Positions 41,799-55,254 of a stretch of 64,000 bases of DNA are shown one piece after another. A model generated the notes under the pieces. It ran no database searches and was not told the origin of the DNA. It worked only from the letters and a program-made list of their open reading frames with translations. This stretch comes from Hemibagrus wyckioides (taxonomy: Eukaryota > Chordata > Actinopteri > Siluriformes > Bagridae). The DNA lies in the NCBI RefSeq assembly GCF_019097595.1, contig NC_080712.1, positions 19,120,146-19,184,145 on the forward strand, read 5' to 3'. The position numbers and the translations under genes were made by a program. Position 1 is the stretch's first letter, and each line of letters begins with the position of its first letter.

Positions 41799-41864
41799 CA
41801 TTTGGACTCTCTTCATCAATGGTGACAATGGTGGCAGGCGGTCCAGCTCGATATAGCTTACACT
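41799..41864 (-). CDS. pcdh15: pcdh15 exon, start of EC1
   Basis: A 66-nt exon (phase 1 to phase 1) bounded by ttcacatag and GTATGTAC. It encodes a Cys-Lys-Leu start followed by GPPATIVTIDEES, the very conserved N-terminus of mature protocadherin-15 that begins the first cadherin repeat (EC1). In the protein this tip takes part in the handshake with cadherin-23 that forms the hair-cell tip link. The next exon (4928-5088) is about 36.7 kb away, and the intron between them contains the endogenous retrovirus. Confidence 0.9.
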
Positions 41865-41919
41865 CTATGTGAAAAAGAAAGAATGAAAACAGAATCAGAA
41901 TTAAAATCGCTCTTGTTTA

Positions 41920-42352
41920 CACTATATTGTCAAAAGTATGTGGACACATGGCCATCACACCCTTTTGTGGTTCTTCCCTAAACTGCCTCAAAGTTAGATG
42001 CACGCAATTAAAATAAGATGTAGATTTAGAATTTAAATAATCTGTAACTTATGATTTCCCTTCACTGGAATTAAAAGATCCTAGCATGTCCCAGCAAGAT
42101 AATGCACCTGTGCTAATAGCAAGTTGCATTAAGTGTGAAAGTACCTGCATAGATCACTGATCTAAACCATTTCAGGACTCAATTCATTGTCAGACATTAC
42201 TTGTGTATGTTTGGGAATTAACTGGAGCACACTCAGGCCTTCTTGGACAAATCCCCACAACCACATCCCAAAATCCATTCGTTTGGAAATGGATGCTCAG
42301 TAAGCACATCTGGTTGTGATGGTCAGGAGTTGAAATACTTTTGGCCATACAG
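41920..42352. mobile_element. Tc1/mariner-derived relic
   Basis: CACTATATTGTCAAAAGTATGTGGACAC at the left and ACTTTTGGCCATACAG at the right, both next to TA, with a transposase-like trace inside. It lies between the pcdh15 microexon and the next exon. Confidence 0.65.
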
Positions 42353-42676
42353 TACATGAACAAATATAATACATTAAGTATTGCAATTATGATAGGACTT
42401 TTAATGTATAGATTGTATTTTCTTATTTACATCACATTAATGCATGAGAAGTTTCTGCAAAAGAAGCATCTGCTAAAGAACACCAGAAAGTACAAGCCCC
42501 AATTCTCATTTTAAGTTTATGCTTTGCAATTTTTAGCTTAAATATATATATTTTGCTGGACTTCTAGGCGAAAGCAGAAATACCATAAAAAATACACAGT
42601 GGAACAGAACCATGAAAGGTTATTTGGCAACAGAGAAGGAAAAAGAAAGTGATAAAGAGAATAAGTAACACCTTAC

Positions 42677-42691
42677 CATCATAATGCCAGT
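42677..42691 (-). CDS. pcdh15: pcdh15 15-nt microexon
   Basis: A 15-nt exon between AG (ctgacatag) and GTAAGG on the minus strand. Read in phase 1-1, it codes for an aspartate completed across the junction followed by WHYD. Known vertebrate PCDH15 has an equivalent short acidic/aromatic stretch just before the conserved CKL segment, and this stretch is alternatively included in mammals. It joins the signal-peptide exon upstream and the 41799-41864 exon downstream without a frame change, which is strong support for such a short exon. Confidence 0.75.
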
Positions 42692-45293
42692 CTATGTCAG
42701 AGACAGGGTTAGTTTCAGCAGCAGGGTGAAAAGACAGAAAAGAAAAAGAGAAGAATGAGAAGCTTGCTACAAAGATGTCTGAGATTATAAAGATCCATAG
42801 GCCATAAGAAAAACATACTTTTCTTTGTAACAGTGGGAAAAACATGAAAGATAGAAGGCAGTTAGGAGCAGTCACAATTTTGGATTGAGATTTTTAGGGT
42901 GTGATGTTTTTAGCATGATGCAACCAAATACAAAGGAGGAATTCTATCTTAATTAGAGGAGAAGACAATGACATCACACAGACAGACAGACACACACACA
43001 CAAACACACAGACACACACACGCAAGATAAGGTTCCCCTGTTTGCATGAGTCACAACAAACATCTGTTGCCAGGTGAGAAGGAGAAGATCATTTTCACAT
43101 TAAATATGGAACATCACAGTTGTGTCACCTTAGCACTGAGCAGGACACAGTGTCACAAACACATCAACGCACATTTTAGAACAACATTTATTCCTATGTT
43201 TAAAGCCTTCTCTGAAAACCTGAACAGAATAAAGTGGTTACTGAAGATGAATGAATGAATGATTTTTATATTTACTTATGTTCAAAAAGTGTAACAAGTA
43301 TTCCCATCATCTTTATATTGTATAAAACTGTCATTTAAGGCTTCATAATACTTTTTGGAGTAGTGCTGCAAGTTACATGTTGCTATAAACTCAGAGGATT
43401 AAAAAAAAGATACATCAATTCATTCTGACACTTAATTAACTGCATAGCATTTGTTCCATTACATGTATTCTGACAAGGCATTAATATGCATTATACCACA
43501 GAGCTGCTGAATTCTCAAACCTGAAGGTATGGACTCCTTTACAACAACAGCAGGTCTGTAGTTTCAGCCAAGTTTATAATAATGCCCTCATTTTAATATG
43601 CTATAGTTTCTATAGTAACAGCTCGTTCACAGGGACTTGTATGGCAGATGGTCCACTTAGTCTAAAGACTAATAACAAAATTATTAAAACAGTGTGTTGT
43701 TATTTACCAGAGAATAAAATATAGTCATTGATGTTGTGAAGTTTTCGATTAAGAGGTATTTGTTTGTTATTGAAGCGATCATCAATGTCAAGAGAGAGAA
43801 TAAACGAGAGGCTGGTGAGCGGACAACTCATTGTAGCTGCTATTCACTAAAGCCACTGATAGGTGAAGTGAATAACACTGATTATCTCTAGGGGTAGGAT
43901 AAATTAAACAGCAAGTGAGTTCAGTTCTCGAAGTTGATGTGTTGCTAGCCAGAAATATAAGCAAGTGTAAGGTTTTGAGTAGCTCTGACAAGGTCCAATT
44001 TGTGATGGCTAGACAACCTGGTCAGAGAAACTGTTGTGAAATTTTCCTGGTATGCAGTAGATAATATCTACCAAAGTGGTCCATAAGAGAACAATCATTT
44101 GAACCGACAACAGGGTCAAGGGCAGCCAAGGCTCATTGACACAGATAATGCACCCTGTTACATTGCAAAAATGAGTCATAAATAGCCTGAGAAACATTAG
44201 AAAGAGTTCAAGGTGTTGACTCCCAGGTGTTGATCTCCCAGATCTCAGCCTGTGCTAGACAAACAGGTCTGATCCATGGAGGCCCCATCTCCATGATCTG
44301 CTGCTAATGTCTTCAGAGGTCTTGTGGAGTCCATGTCTCGACGTGTCAGAGATGTTTTGGTGGCAAATATTGAGCAGGTGCTTTTATTATTATGGTTGAT
44401 CGGGGTAGGTAAGTGATAACAGGAACTACATTGTCTCACAGATGTTCCATATTATTACATTTGCTTAAAAAATGTAAAATGTCATTCATTAATAAATTAA
44501 CATTGTAATCACTGGCAAATATCTGTGGAAGGAGGAATAACAGTAAACAGCCCAATAGCATGCTAAATCTGTCCCATGTGCTTAGTACTTAAAATATAAT
44601 CTAATCAAACAAAGACTAAAAAGCACACTGTGGGATTGTCTTTGTTTATTTGGAGATTTATTTAAGTAGGACTATTTTGCAAAATATACACATGAACAAA
44701 CCGTTTCTGCTGTTAGTACAAGAAGTCTCCATCTGCTAAGAGAAGTAAAACTTCTTAAAAGAGAGAGAAATCCATTGTAGGATCTAGGATACTTTAGACA
44801 CCTCATCAAACACCATCCCTAATCTGTAAGATGTTTGCCACGGTAGTGTTAAGTAAGCAAGTGCATCTAAATGAGCCTAATTACCCTTTTAAAGAGAAAT
44901 GCTTTCAGCTGGGCATGCCATTTAGAGATGTATAACTGAATTATAAGTGACATATGAAGATGTGTTGGAAGATGAAGGAGGAAAGGAAAAGTGGGAAGTG
45001 GTGCATGGATTACAGACCTCCAGCTGTGAACAGGCAGAGAGAGTAGACAGATACAGCAGCTGCTTACATACGTGTACATATTCACAAGCAGAGCTAAAAA
45101 AGCACTGAGGATCACAAAAATGTCCCAGTACATGAATACATGCACAGACTGACTCTCTCTCGCTCTCTCCTTACTTCTTACACACACAGTGTCACAGCTC
45201 TGACATGGATAAATAAGAAACCAGAAAGATGATTCAGTCCAACTAGAGGGCTATGATACATGATGCAATGACTTCTTAAACACGCCAGGCATG

Positions 45294-45510
45294 CACACAC
45301 ACACATAAACGCACACACACATACACACACAAACACACAGCATGAGACACATCTGATAGCTTTATATTCCCAGCAATGTAACCGTTGTCATGATATATGG
45401 ATTTAGGTGGGTTAAAGTTCTAAAAATTTAACGTAGCACACAAACACACACACACACACACACCAGTAGATACACACACACACCAGTAAATACACACACA
45501 CACACGCACA
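45294..45510. repeat. Cluster of (CA)n repeats
   Basis: Several interrupted CA tracts, including two ACACCAGTA(G/A)ATACACACACA units at 45461 and 45481. Confidence 0.85.
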
Positions 45511-47236
45511 CTCACCCCCTAGTGCAAAGCAGCTTATGGTTTGATCCACTTATCTGTAAGTCCAGAGCAAATCCTGAAACGCTAAAAGCTAAAGAATGAG
45601 GGCTGGAATTAGGGTGGCTAGAGAGACAGAGGGACCAAACTCAACCTTAAAGCCTGAAACAATTCTCTTTGTGCAGTGATGGGGAAAAGGCAGAGCATGC
45701 TACTGGAGAAAGGTCTGAGAAGAGAGCCAGCTAGAAGAGAGCGATTAGTATAGCAGAATTTTACAATAAGTCAGTCAACTCCAAAAACAACCCAAGGGTC
45801 CATAAATGGGAGAAGACCTTCGAGTGTAAAATGTAGAGAGGAAAGTGAGAGACAAGGACAGGCACGAAAGAGGAACAAAGAGCTCCCATATGTGTAAAAG
45901 ACAGGCTTTCAGAGGATATACAGCACCTCTATAGAGAATCACTCAGGAACATCCGATGCAGCGAGGAAAGCATCAGATCAAACAGGCTTGCTTGAACCCT
46001 CTAGGTAAACTAAGTGTCATTTTGAAGGCATCAGAAGCTGACGTAACCTGCTGAAACTTTCAGCAATGTTTCCTGGCTTACTAATGACCACTGTTTAAGA
46101 GGAGTTTATGTCATTAATTTGTAGTGTAGGGGCAACCTCTGATGAGAAAAGGGTGATGGTGTGATCTGGTGGTGTCTGGCCCTTAGAGGCCTGTACCATT
46201 TTGTTATTTTACTATTTGTGTTGGCATACTTCTTCCCTGAGCAATGTGAGACCCGTGAAGCTGCGTTATAATAAATTGTCCAGTGTGTTTCATCTGACTA
46301 TCAATGCCTATTCCCATGTTACAACTATAATAGCATTTTTAGTGGTTGCAGATTGTTGTGAGCTTTTATGGCAGATCACATAGGCTCCAAGCTGAAAGGC
46401 TAAAAATTTACAATCTATAAAAATATAACAAAAAGTGTCAGGCCTAAAGCAGTGTAACTTTAATAAGTACTCATTCTCATTTCTCATGAGCAAAGGTGCA
46501 AACACACAAGGTTAGTTTAAGAGGATTAGGAGGTTTTTCCATTAGAAAAATACAATGAATTTCAGAAGATAAACATTGATAGTTTATAGATAGTTATAGT
46601 TAGTGCTTTAGATCAGTAGAAACAATTTGTTTGCAGACTGGATAAGACTATGAACAGGGTGTAGACTATAAAAGTACAAAAGAGGAAACATAAAAGACCA
46701 GAATTTGCAGAGAAATATACAACAATTAAGATGTTGAGCATAAGCATTATATTTGTCTTATTTATTTGACATTTGTGTCTGTGTGTGTTGCTTGACATTG
46801 AATGAGGAATTATATCTATACTGTATACTGAATACTCTCTTTATCTATGGAGTACCTTAGACACATTGGAAAATACAAATGAAATAAATTAAAAATAATT
46901 ACAATTACTATATTGAACAATTAATAAATTACAATTATTGTTTAATTAAACAAATAGAGGCTGATGACAACAGTGTTGACTGTGATATCATCCCTTCCAA
47001 CAAGTCTGATCCATCTTGTTATTAAATTGTATGCCTGAAATACACTTAAAATAGACTTCATCGGTAAGGAAGCTACTGAGGAAAAACTATTTTAGACATT
47101 TGACCTTTCTGTGACCTTGACCCTGTTTAGATCTATTCTGAAATACATAAAACATGAAGCCATAAAAATAAATCACTCAAATTTTCAGATAATAATCATG
47201 CCAATAGAGCACAGGGAATTGAACTGAATTAAATAA

Positions 47237-47271
47237 GAGAGAGAGAGAGAGAGAGACAGAGAGAGAGAGAT
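47237..47271. repeat. (GA)n microsatellite
   Basis: GAGAGA run with one GACA interruption. Confidence 0.9.
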
Positions 47272-48479
47272 ACTGGCTTGATATATATGGAATGAAAATG
47301 ATGGGAGACCAGCCTAATCTGTCTCGTCACCATGGTAACGAGGGGACGGGGAGGACAATCCCCATCCTCTTCTCACTGTAGGTCACCGATGATCCACCCT
47401 ACAAACGCATCATTCCCCACACACACACACTTTGCAGGTACAAATGTGTCGATAAATACCTGTGTTTTAATGAAGAAATTTTATTTGTAATTGGGATACT
47501 GATGTGTTAATTAAGCATCAATTAACTAATTAACTCATTAACCACTTGATATTGACAGAATAATTAACTGAACTAACTGATTAGTGCCTGCTTGATACTG
47601 TCTGTAAAATTAAAATCACTATTCTTCAACTTAATCAGTGATTGGGGAAATTAATAATGTGATATTGATTCTGATTTTGTTTATCATCTATGTGCATTTT
47701 CTTTTTAATTCCACATGAACTGTTTGCCAGTTTATTGCTTTTTGTGCTAATCCTTGTAAGATACAGTATCTATTGTAGTGTGCTGTTATGCATTATGCAA
47801 AATACATAATGTAAAACGACATCACTCCTGCAACTCTGCCTCTCTAATCACTCAAGGAAGTGCACTGTAATTAGCTGAGATTTGCATTTATTTAAAGAAC
47901 AGTGTATCATCTAGTGAGGAGCACAGCATGCCCAGAACACACCAGTGCACACAACGCTCAGCTTGCTGCTCATGCTTCACTCCTCAATGTACTAAATTCT
48001 TGTAGGTGTTTGTAAGAACTCCAGGTGTCTAGAACTGTGGAAATTGTGCTCTGAGGTTTTTCTGTAACTATGCTGAATCATGCAGGTTTTATTCTCACAC
48101 ACCTGGGTTCGTGACTCCGTTTCTGGTCTTAAATACATGACAAGCTCACATAAAATATAAAAAAAAAACAAGTCGGCGCTAGTTATCTGACTATTAAAGT
48201 ATTTCTGCATGCTTGCAGGCTCTGTTGCTTACATGAAAGCCCAAGTTCACATTAAGTCATGTTACATCACACTGGGACAAGGATTACTGTCTCAGAATAT
48301 TATTATACAAACATATAATTTAAAAAAAAACAATCAAAATAAAGATATAATAATTATTTACAAATATCAGCTCCTAATTGTGAATAGGCAACAATTATAA
48401 TATGTAAAACTATAAAGAACCTTCTGTATGTTTCTATATTTATAATAAATAGATGAGAGTGAAAGTGAATACTTGCCGT

Positions 48480-50350
48480 TTAATGTCTTATACAACCTAA
48501 TGAAGTCTTGCCATTCCAGCGCAGTCTATCTTTCGGTAAGGGGCTTTCTCAAAGCCTGTCTTGCTATTTCATTTGACTAACAGCTGTTTAGTATCAGTAG
48601 TACCTCCACTACTCAGGTCAGAACCCACAAAGGGCTGTACTCTGCTATAGCAAGGGTCAATACTCCTGTGCCCAGCTAATAAACCTGGTACTATATCTGT
48701 TTCCACATATTTGACTTCTGATATGTGGAAAAACAGTATGGGATTTCAGAAGATTGTGAATGGGGGCTAATGCCTCAGGATCATGTTTGTCACCCCCAGC
48801 TACTGAGAATTGCCTCTGCTTCACAAAGAAGAGTTTGTGTAAACTTTCATCATCAAGGATCTGCTGATGTGGAATAGAACAAAGGCCTTGTCTTGCCTTA
48901 TGAATTTGCCTTTTCCACACTCCACCATGATGTAAAGCTGCCGGGGAATTAAAGTTCCTCTGAATTCCTTTCTGAAGCATGGCCTTTTCAATCTTATCAC
49001 AGTTCCAGGCTGAAAGTGACTCAGTCAGTGTCCAGCGTGTGATCTCTATGTGCACTGCACTACGTGACATGCTTTGTTAAGACTGTTCCTCAATCTTACC
49101 TCTAACACGTCGGCAGATCACACATCTGGATATAACTTTCAAGCTACAGAGTTGGCATTTATGAGCCCTATCTTTTCCTGAGATGTGACAGGACATGATT
49201 TCTGCCACTGTGAACTTTCATCACTGCCTGATAAAATATAAATGTAGCTCCATTTTTCTTCCTGTTCTCTATTTTCTGTATGTGGAATGTGGGTTATACA
49301 CTCTGTATTTCCAGTCATTTGGCATTTAATGACCAATGAAAGGCTATTTTTTTTCAACTTGTGTCCGTGGCTGACAGAAGTGTCCACCATAAAGCTGTAT
49401 CTCCTTTCTTAGTGTTCAGACAGGTAACAGCAAAAATTCATAATTGACTGAAATGTGAGTGGGTTTTATTTCAATTAATTATTAAATGAATGATCTGATA
49501 GCATATTTCATATACAGATAAAGTAAAGATATTGTCTCATATGCTTTGTGTTCCTTTGTTCACCATGTACAGCCTGTGACGTATAATATATTTTAGTGAA
49601 ATGTGTTTTACATTTGTGTGATTTAAAGTTACACAAAATACAGTCAGCTCAAATATTTTATCAAATTAAGAAAGCATAGCAGCAAATGTCAATATACATG
49701 GTATGTGTAGATCAAACCTTCTTGTTTCATCAGAAGCATTAACACTGATCTCTGTCAACACATGAATTCATAGTGGCTGTGTTTTAGTCACATATATGTA
49801 TATAAAGACTTGTTTGAATTCCATCAAATTCATTGAAAACATTCTATACTACTCTACACTGACTACCTTACAGTGTCTTTCAACATAGATGTTTTTGATT
49901 TATTTTGTTTGAAAAACAGCTTCCTGGAAAATTATTCATTAGACAGTGAAACTCATTCATTAAACAATGAAAAATGAAGAAATACAAGAGTGATGATATT
50001 TTGGCAGGCAGAGTCATTAGTCGTTTGGTTTCTTCAGGCAATACTGTCTTCTCCTCTTTTCATTGTAACCAGTTGCTTTGCTCTCTATTTCTTACAATGG
50101 GTGTTGAGGTTAAAACTGATTCTATTTCTATAGATTGTGTAACTGAAGGTTGCTTGTTATATTTAAGTACCATGACACTGCCTTCTTTCACTTGATCCAG
50201 CTTGAAAAGCAATTAAATAGACTGGATTTTTATTCTCGCTGATGACAACACTGTACACTGTGGTGTTTCTTTTGAGTTCAGGGTCATCCAAAAGGAGTGG
50301 GAGGAAATTTACATTTACATTGTAATCCATTCTTTTTCTGTTTTTCATAG
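48480..50350 (-). mobile_element. BEL/Pao retrotransposon relic
   Basis: On the minus strand 48657-49070 resembles a BEL/Pao integrase: RSAVHIEI near the start, then NFNSPAALHHGGVWKRQI, LDDESLHKLF and PEALAPIHNLLKS. Catalytic parts are deleted. Upstream (50163-50348) the LLLDDPELKRNTTVYSVV stretch fits the BEL/Pao region before integrase. No LTRs recognised. Confidence 0.65.
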
Positions 50351-51880
50351 AAACATTGGTTCATGGATCCATTACTTGAACTTCCATACATGCATTAACA
50401 CTAACCTCTCTTGGTGCCATAATAGCTGAATTCAACTTTGCTCCAATATATCTACACTGTGACTGTATTTTCTCCTATTACAGCAATCTTGTCGAGCACA
50501 AATGTACCAAATCTAGTGTGCTTGTCTGCAAAGCACTGCCTGGCTGTCAGACCAGAAGGTTGAAGGCTTTAGCTCTAACTCCTTTCTCAGCATTTTCTCA
50601 ACTCTAACAGCTATAACAGCAGCAGCAAGTCCCATACATGGGACTGTCACTTGTAGGGTTTTTATTTTATTTTTTTTTCCTTCTGATGTCTATTTGAGAT
50701 TGTGTGCCAGTGTAGGTGTTACCAATTCAAGTGGTTTTACACAACTTGACACTTTGAGAACTTCAAGTTTTGCGAGTTTAGCTATATATTTTCTACACAT
50801 GGAGATGTAACCTCAGGTATTTCTTCATCCCAACTGTTTTTCTATCTACAAAACTCCTGAAGAAGTATCATGTGGTTGGTAAATTGATGGGATACAGGAT
50901 ATATAGTCATAAATTGATCTCATTATTGAAAATATATTTCTTTGGGTCTTTCTTGAAGGTCTGGTGAATAGAAACTCTTTAGCCTCCCATTCCTTTATAC
51001 CGCTGAAGGCTGAAATATTACACTGTGTTGAATTTATATCTATAGTGGATATAAAAAGTATATACTCCCCTTTTAAAAAGCAGGTTTTGGTGGAAGAAAA
51101 TTTCCATTTTCATGACAAAAGCAGCAAATAAAAATGTTCAAACATTAGATTTGATCTCAAAAATAAGATCAAACATTTTTCTCTGATTTTGTCTGATTTC
51201 TCTTTGCAGGTGTCAGCTTTGCACATCTTGACTTGGCAATATTTTCCCATTCTTCCCTGCAAAAACTTTATAGATCCATCACATTTTAACAGCATATCTC
51301 TTCAGGTCACCCCACAGATTTTTAATTAGAATTAGGTCTAGGCTCTGGGTCAGTCTTCCTTCGTTGAAGCCACAGAAATTCCTCTTCATCTTTCTAACAG
51401 GCATCAGATTTGGAATATTCTGAGCTATCCATGATTCCATCATTGAAAGCCTCAGTTCTGGCTGAAGAAAAACAGTCCCAAAGCCCCTTCACTGAAGGTA
51501 TGGTGTTCTTGTGGTGATATGTTTTTTGTGCTGTTTCGGAATAATGCTCAAAAGTTCAATAATGTATACTGTTTACAAATATGTACAGTATATGTAGACA
51601 AATTTGTATATTTTGTATACAAATTCCTGTTCTTGGTAATGCCAGTGTTGAGCCATATTGTGTGCCATGTGCCATGTTGTGCCACATGATGCATATGGCC
51701 GAAAATGCGATAACAATTATTTTTACTATTTATTATCTTAAAGATTACCATGATATAGAATTTCAAAACACTGTGACAGTTTTTAAAGAGTATTCCTCTA
51801 AATTTAATTAATCAAATGTTTATTTGATTCAATGTTTTAAATATTTCAATGTTTTATATAATAAAATAATATACAAATAT
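50351..51880. other. Intron with degenerate repeat, no gene seen
   Basis: 51045-51480 looks like a degraded dispersed repeat (CTTCAGGTCACCCCACAGATTTT) that I cannot place. Nothing else supported. Confidence 0.4.
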
Positions 51881-51889
51881 AATATAAAC

Positions 51890-52742
51890 TAGGGATGCAT
51901 GATATGAAAAATTTAAACCGATACCAATAACCAATAATTAAGTCCTTCTCATGGCTGATTCTGATACCGATACCGATAACCAATAAGTTCATATTTTTAT
52001 ATTAGAATTTTTATATAATCTGCAGTTTGTGCACCCAGGAGAATAGAAAATCTAAGATGCATTGATGAAACTGATATTTTAGTAGCTCTGGCCTAACTGT
52101 AATAGCAAACATCAGTCCTAACTCTTCAGATGTTTTTATATTTTGTTTAAGGCACTACAATAAGAACAGAAAGGGTGTAACATAACTATGACAGAACTAG
52201 GGTTTATCTGCAATTAACAACTCATTAACAACAAATTTATATTCAAGTATTTCATGCATAACAAAGAAATCTATTCAACCTTTTTAGTGCATGAGGATGA
52301 GGAAGGTATATAGACCTTAAGTCACATGCTCCATCTTTTAGGCCTAGCGGTAGTAGCTGCTGCTGCCGCGGCTGCTTCATATTCTTTTAATACAGCTTCG
52401 CCGTGACAACAACCCTTCAAGTGAGATATAAGATTTGTTGTGTTAAAACTTGAAGCCTTTTTACCTCTTCTCTGAATCCTTGCTGAACATGCATTGCAAA
52501 TAGCAATGGCATTGTCCTCTGCTGTCACCGGCGAAGACATTTTCACAGATGATGACCAAATGAGTGCGACACAGGCTGAGAGTCACTGCAGTTTAAAGCT
52601 GAATCTTGGATAAATCAGGCTGATTGATTGATTTAGCAGCAAGTGTACTTTATCAGATCTAGTTATCGGATTTAATTTATTTATCGGAGCAATAAAAATG
52701 GCGTCATTTTCACCCATATCGGCCGATAATTTAGCACCCCTA
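51890..52742 (-). mobile_element. Short hAT element with BED finger ORF
   Basis: Inverted ends TAGGGATGC / GCACCCCTA, flanked by a near-perfect 8-bp duplication (ATATAAAC / AAATAAAC), as for hAT. The ends also carry repeated ACCGATACC / GGCCGATAA-type motifs. 853 bp, with one ORF and no transposase core. Confidence 0.75.
52322..52546 (-). CDS. BED zinc-finger protein fragment of the hAT element
   Basis: A 74-codon ORF (minus strand): AICNACSARIQRRG, then FNTTNLISHLKGCCHGE. The C-x2-C...H-x(3-5)-[HC] arrangement and TTNLISHLK are those of BED-type DNA-binding fingers at the N-terminus of hAT transposases. An Ala run follows before the stop. The catalytic part is absent, so at most this is a DNA-binding fragment. 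Confidence 0.65.
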   Translation of the reverse strand: MKMSSPVTAEDNAIAICNACSARIQRRGKKASSFNTTNLISHLKGCCHGEAVLKEYEAAAAAAATTARPKRWSM

Positions 52743-52750
52743 AAATAAAC

Positions 52751-53840
52751 TATTCAAAATATTATACAAAACTACGTGGACAAATCCTCCTTTCATGACT
52801 TCACTTGTTGGCATTATATGGAACCTCAGCCCTTTTACAGCCCTTCCTACATCGATAGCCTCTGTTGGTAAACTATTTTTAAAGAACTGTGCAACTGAGT
52901 CACCGAAACCAGGACATGTAATCTCAAAGAGCACATGACCATTATTCTCTGCCCTATAACACTGATTATGAGCTTCTCTTCTATTTCCTGTGAAACTGTT
53001 TTGAGTTTATTCACTATTAAGTCCTATTCTCAATACTGTGAAGACTTAGCGTATGTGTATGAAATGAATACTAGTATGAACAGCATTATATTTTTCAGTG
53101 CAATTCTGTCTTATAATGAACAGGTGGTAACCCCACTTTCAGCTTTTGTTATCTGCCTTTTTGCAAAAAAATGGCTTAATCTACTCTACTGCTTGATAGC
53201 TGGCTTGAACAACACTTGAACACAATTTTACACTTCATGTGTATTCAACCAGTTGGTATAATTCAAATTGTGGAAAAAAAAATGGTAGTGTTTACAGAGT
53301 TGTCAGACATAGACAGTGGCAAATTTTGCATTTTGGGTTTAAATGCACTTTGTCATTCTTTAGATATTCTCACTGTGCCAGTCAGTGTAAAGTGTGATTG
53401 GCTGTTGTGTTTGCTTTCAGCCTCCATTAGCTATTTTAATATTTTTATATTAGATATGGGGAAATAGAAAACAAAAACAGCTTCAGCTTATCATCATTAT
53501 TGACAAAAACTTTATCATGATACAAATCAGGATTGTGTTTTCACCCAGCACTACTTCAGTGTGTTCCACAGCATATCTAATGCCTTGAGAAATTCTTTTA
53601 TAACCCTCACCTGATCAACACCTTTCAACACTGAGATCCTTTTCATGCTTTGTAAGTTCTTTGTGGACCATGGATTTGTAGCAGAATACCACAAAGATGA
53701 TCAAAAAAATCCTACTCAAACTTCATTTAGGGTTAATCAGAGTCTCTTCACTGATGAAGTGTAGACTAGCTGAGTTTGACAACTCAATTACTTAACATGA
53801 GTTTGAATGTGATTGGTTGATTTTGAACAAATTATATAAG
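52751..53840. other. Intron, no gene seen
   Basis: AT-rich; ORFs of 60-94 codons without domain or splice support. Confidence 0.55.
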
Positions 53841-55093
53841 TGTAACATGCGGGCGCCCCTGCCCTGTGCAAACCCGGACCTCCGTGGTGCTGCGTGCGCC
53901 TGCACGCCATGGAGACAGACCCATTCACGGGATTCAGACAAGTGCTGCTTTATTAACATGATCACAAGACCTAATAACTAAGACATAACAGAAACCTAAC
54001 ATAGAACATAGAACAATGACCAGCTAAGACAGGTACAAAAGGATCCCTATTTATAGGGCACAACATTAGGACTAATGGAGAATAGAGTCCCCTGCCAGCA
54101 CCCTTTCCAGGCCTGGCAGGGAACTGTCCAGCATTTCCTGACATAGTCCCCTCTCTAAAGCGCGGCTCCTGAAGCGCCTCCTGCATAGCTGAAGGACGCC
54201 CCAGGCATATCCGGCAGGTGTAGTCCAAGAGGGGAGATGCAAGGCATGACATAACTGCAGTCCACAGTGGTGCCCCAGATCCTGGGGATACAGTGGCATC
54301 CGACACATAGAAGGGTGGGAAGCGTCTTCTACCTGAGATGCCGAGCGACGTCCTCCACGGAAATTCCATTATGGAGCAGCATCCCTGGCTGGCGAGGTGG
54401 TGGAAGCCACGCTTCTAGTGGGTCCTATAAAAGGGGGTGCCCCCCATGACATGAAGTCGAGCAGCGTCCTCCGTGGAAAACTCCATCACGGAGCGGCGTC
54501 CTCGACTGGAACAAGGATGGAGGCACCTCTCTGGGAAAACGGGGAAGGAGGGCTACCTGCTCGAACGTCCTCCGAGGCAGGTGGTCTGTCGGATGTAATC
54601 CACTGGGGTCCTCGCTCGTGGGCTGCAATACCTGGTCATGAACAGAAACTCACCGGGATTCCAGCTGGGTCTTCGAGAATGGCAGGTCATTCTGTAATGT
54701 GCGGGCACCCCCGCCCCGTGCGGGGCACTATCCCAGACCTCCGTGGTGGTGCGTGCGCCTGCACGCCATGGAGACAGACCCATTCGCGGGATTCAGACAA
54801 GTGCTGCTTTATTAACATAAACACAAGACATGGGGAAGACAACCTAATAACTAAGACATAACAGAAACCTAACATAGAACATAGAACAATGACAGGCAAA
54901 CACAGGTACAAAAGGATCCCTATATAGCTTTATAGGGCACAACATTAGGACTAATGGGGAACAGGTGACACGTCAGGAACGAGAACAATAGGAAAGGCGT
55001 GGCACAAAATATACACAATAAAGCAGGCGTTATAGAGTCACCTGCCAGCACCCTCTCTAGGCCTGGCAGGGAACTGTCCAGCGGTTCCTGACA
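53841..55093. mobile_element. Small LTR-bounded element (TRIM-like)
   Basis: Two direct repeats beginning TGTAAYRTGCGGGC and ending TTCCTGACA: 53841-54143 and 54693-55093. The second has about 100 bp extra. About 550 bp lie between, GC-richer than the surroundings, with internal duplicated units (GTCCTCCRYGGAAA...CATYAYGGAGC at about 54350 and 54465). No coding domain; no matching 5-bp duplication (ATAAG versus ACATG). Confidence 0.55.
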
Positions 55094-55167
55094 ACATGGG
55101 TGTGCACACTTTTGCAACCATTTTATCCCCTTCTTGCCCCCTAAAAAGTTTCTGATTTTCTGTGGGT

Positions 55168-55177
55168 TTTATATATA

Positions 55178-55251
<74 letters not shown>
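55168..55251. repeat. (AT)n microsatellite
   Basis: Long AT run directly left of the Tc1 element, a TA-rich target. Confidence 0.95.

Positions 55252-55254
<3 letters not shown>

Larger units (their letters stand above)
42692..48470. other. pcdh15 intron, no gene seen
   Basis: Part of the about 19-kb intron. CA repeats at 42985-43020, 45294-45340 and 45440-45510, and GA at 47237-47271. No coding pattern. Confidence 0.6.

Noticed and set aside
54397..54861. 154-codon ORF in the small LTR-bounded element
   Set aside because: Open because of GC-rich repeat units; no domain and it crosses into the second repeat.
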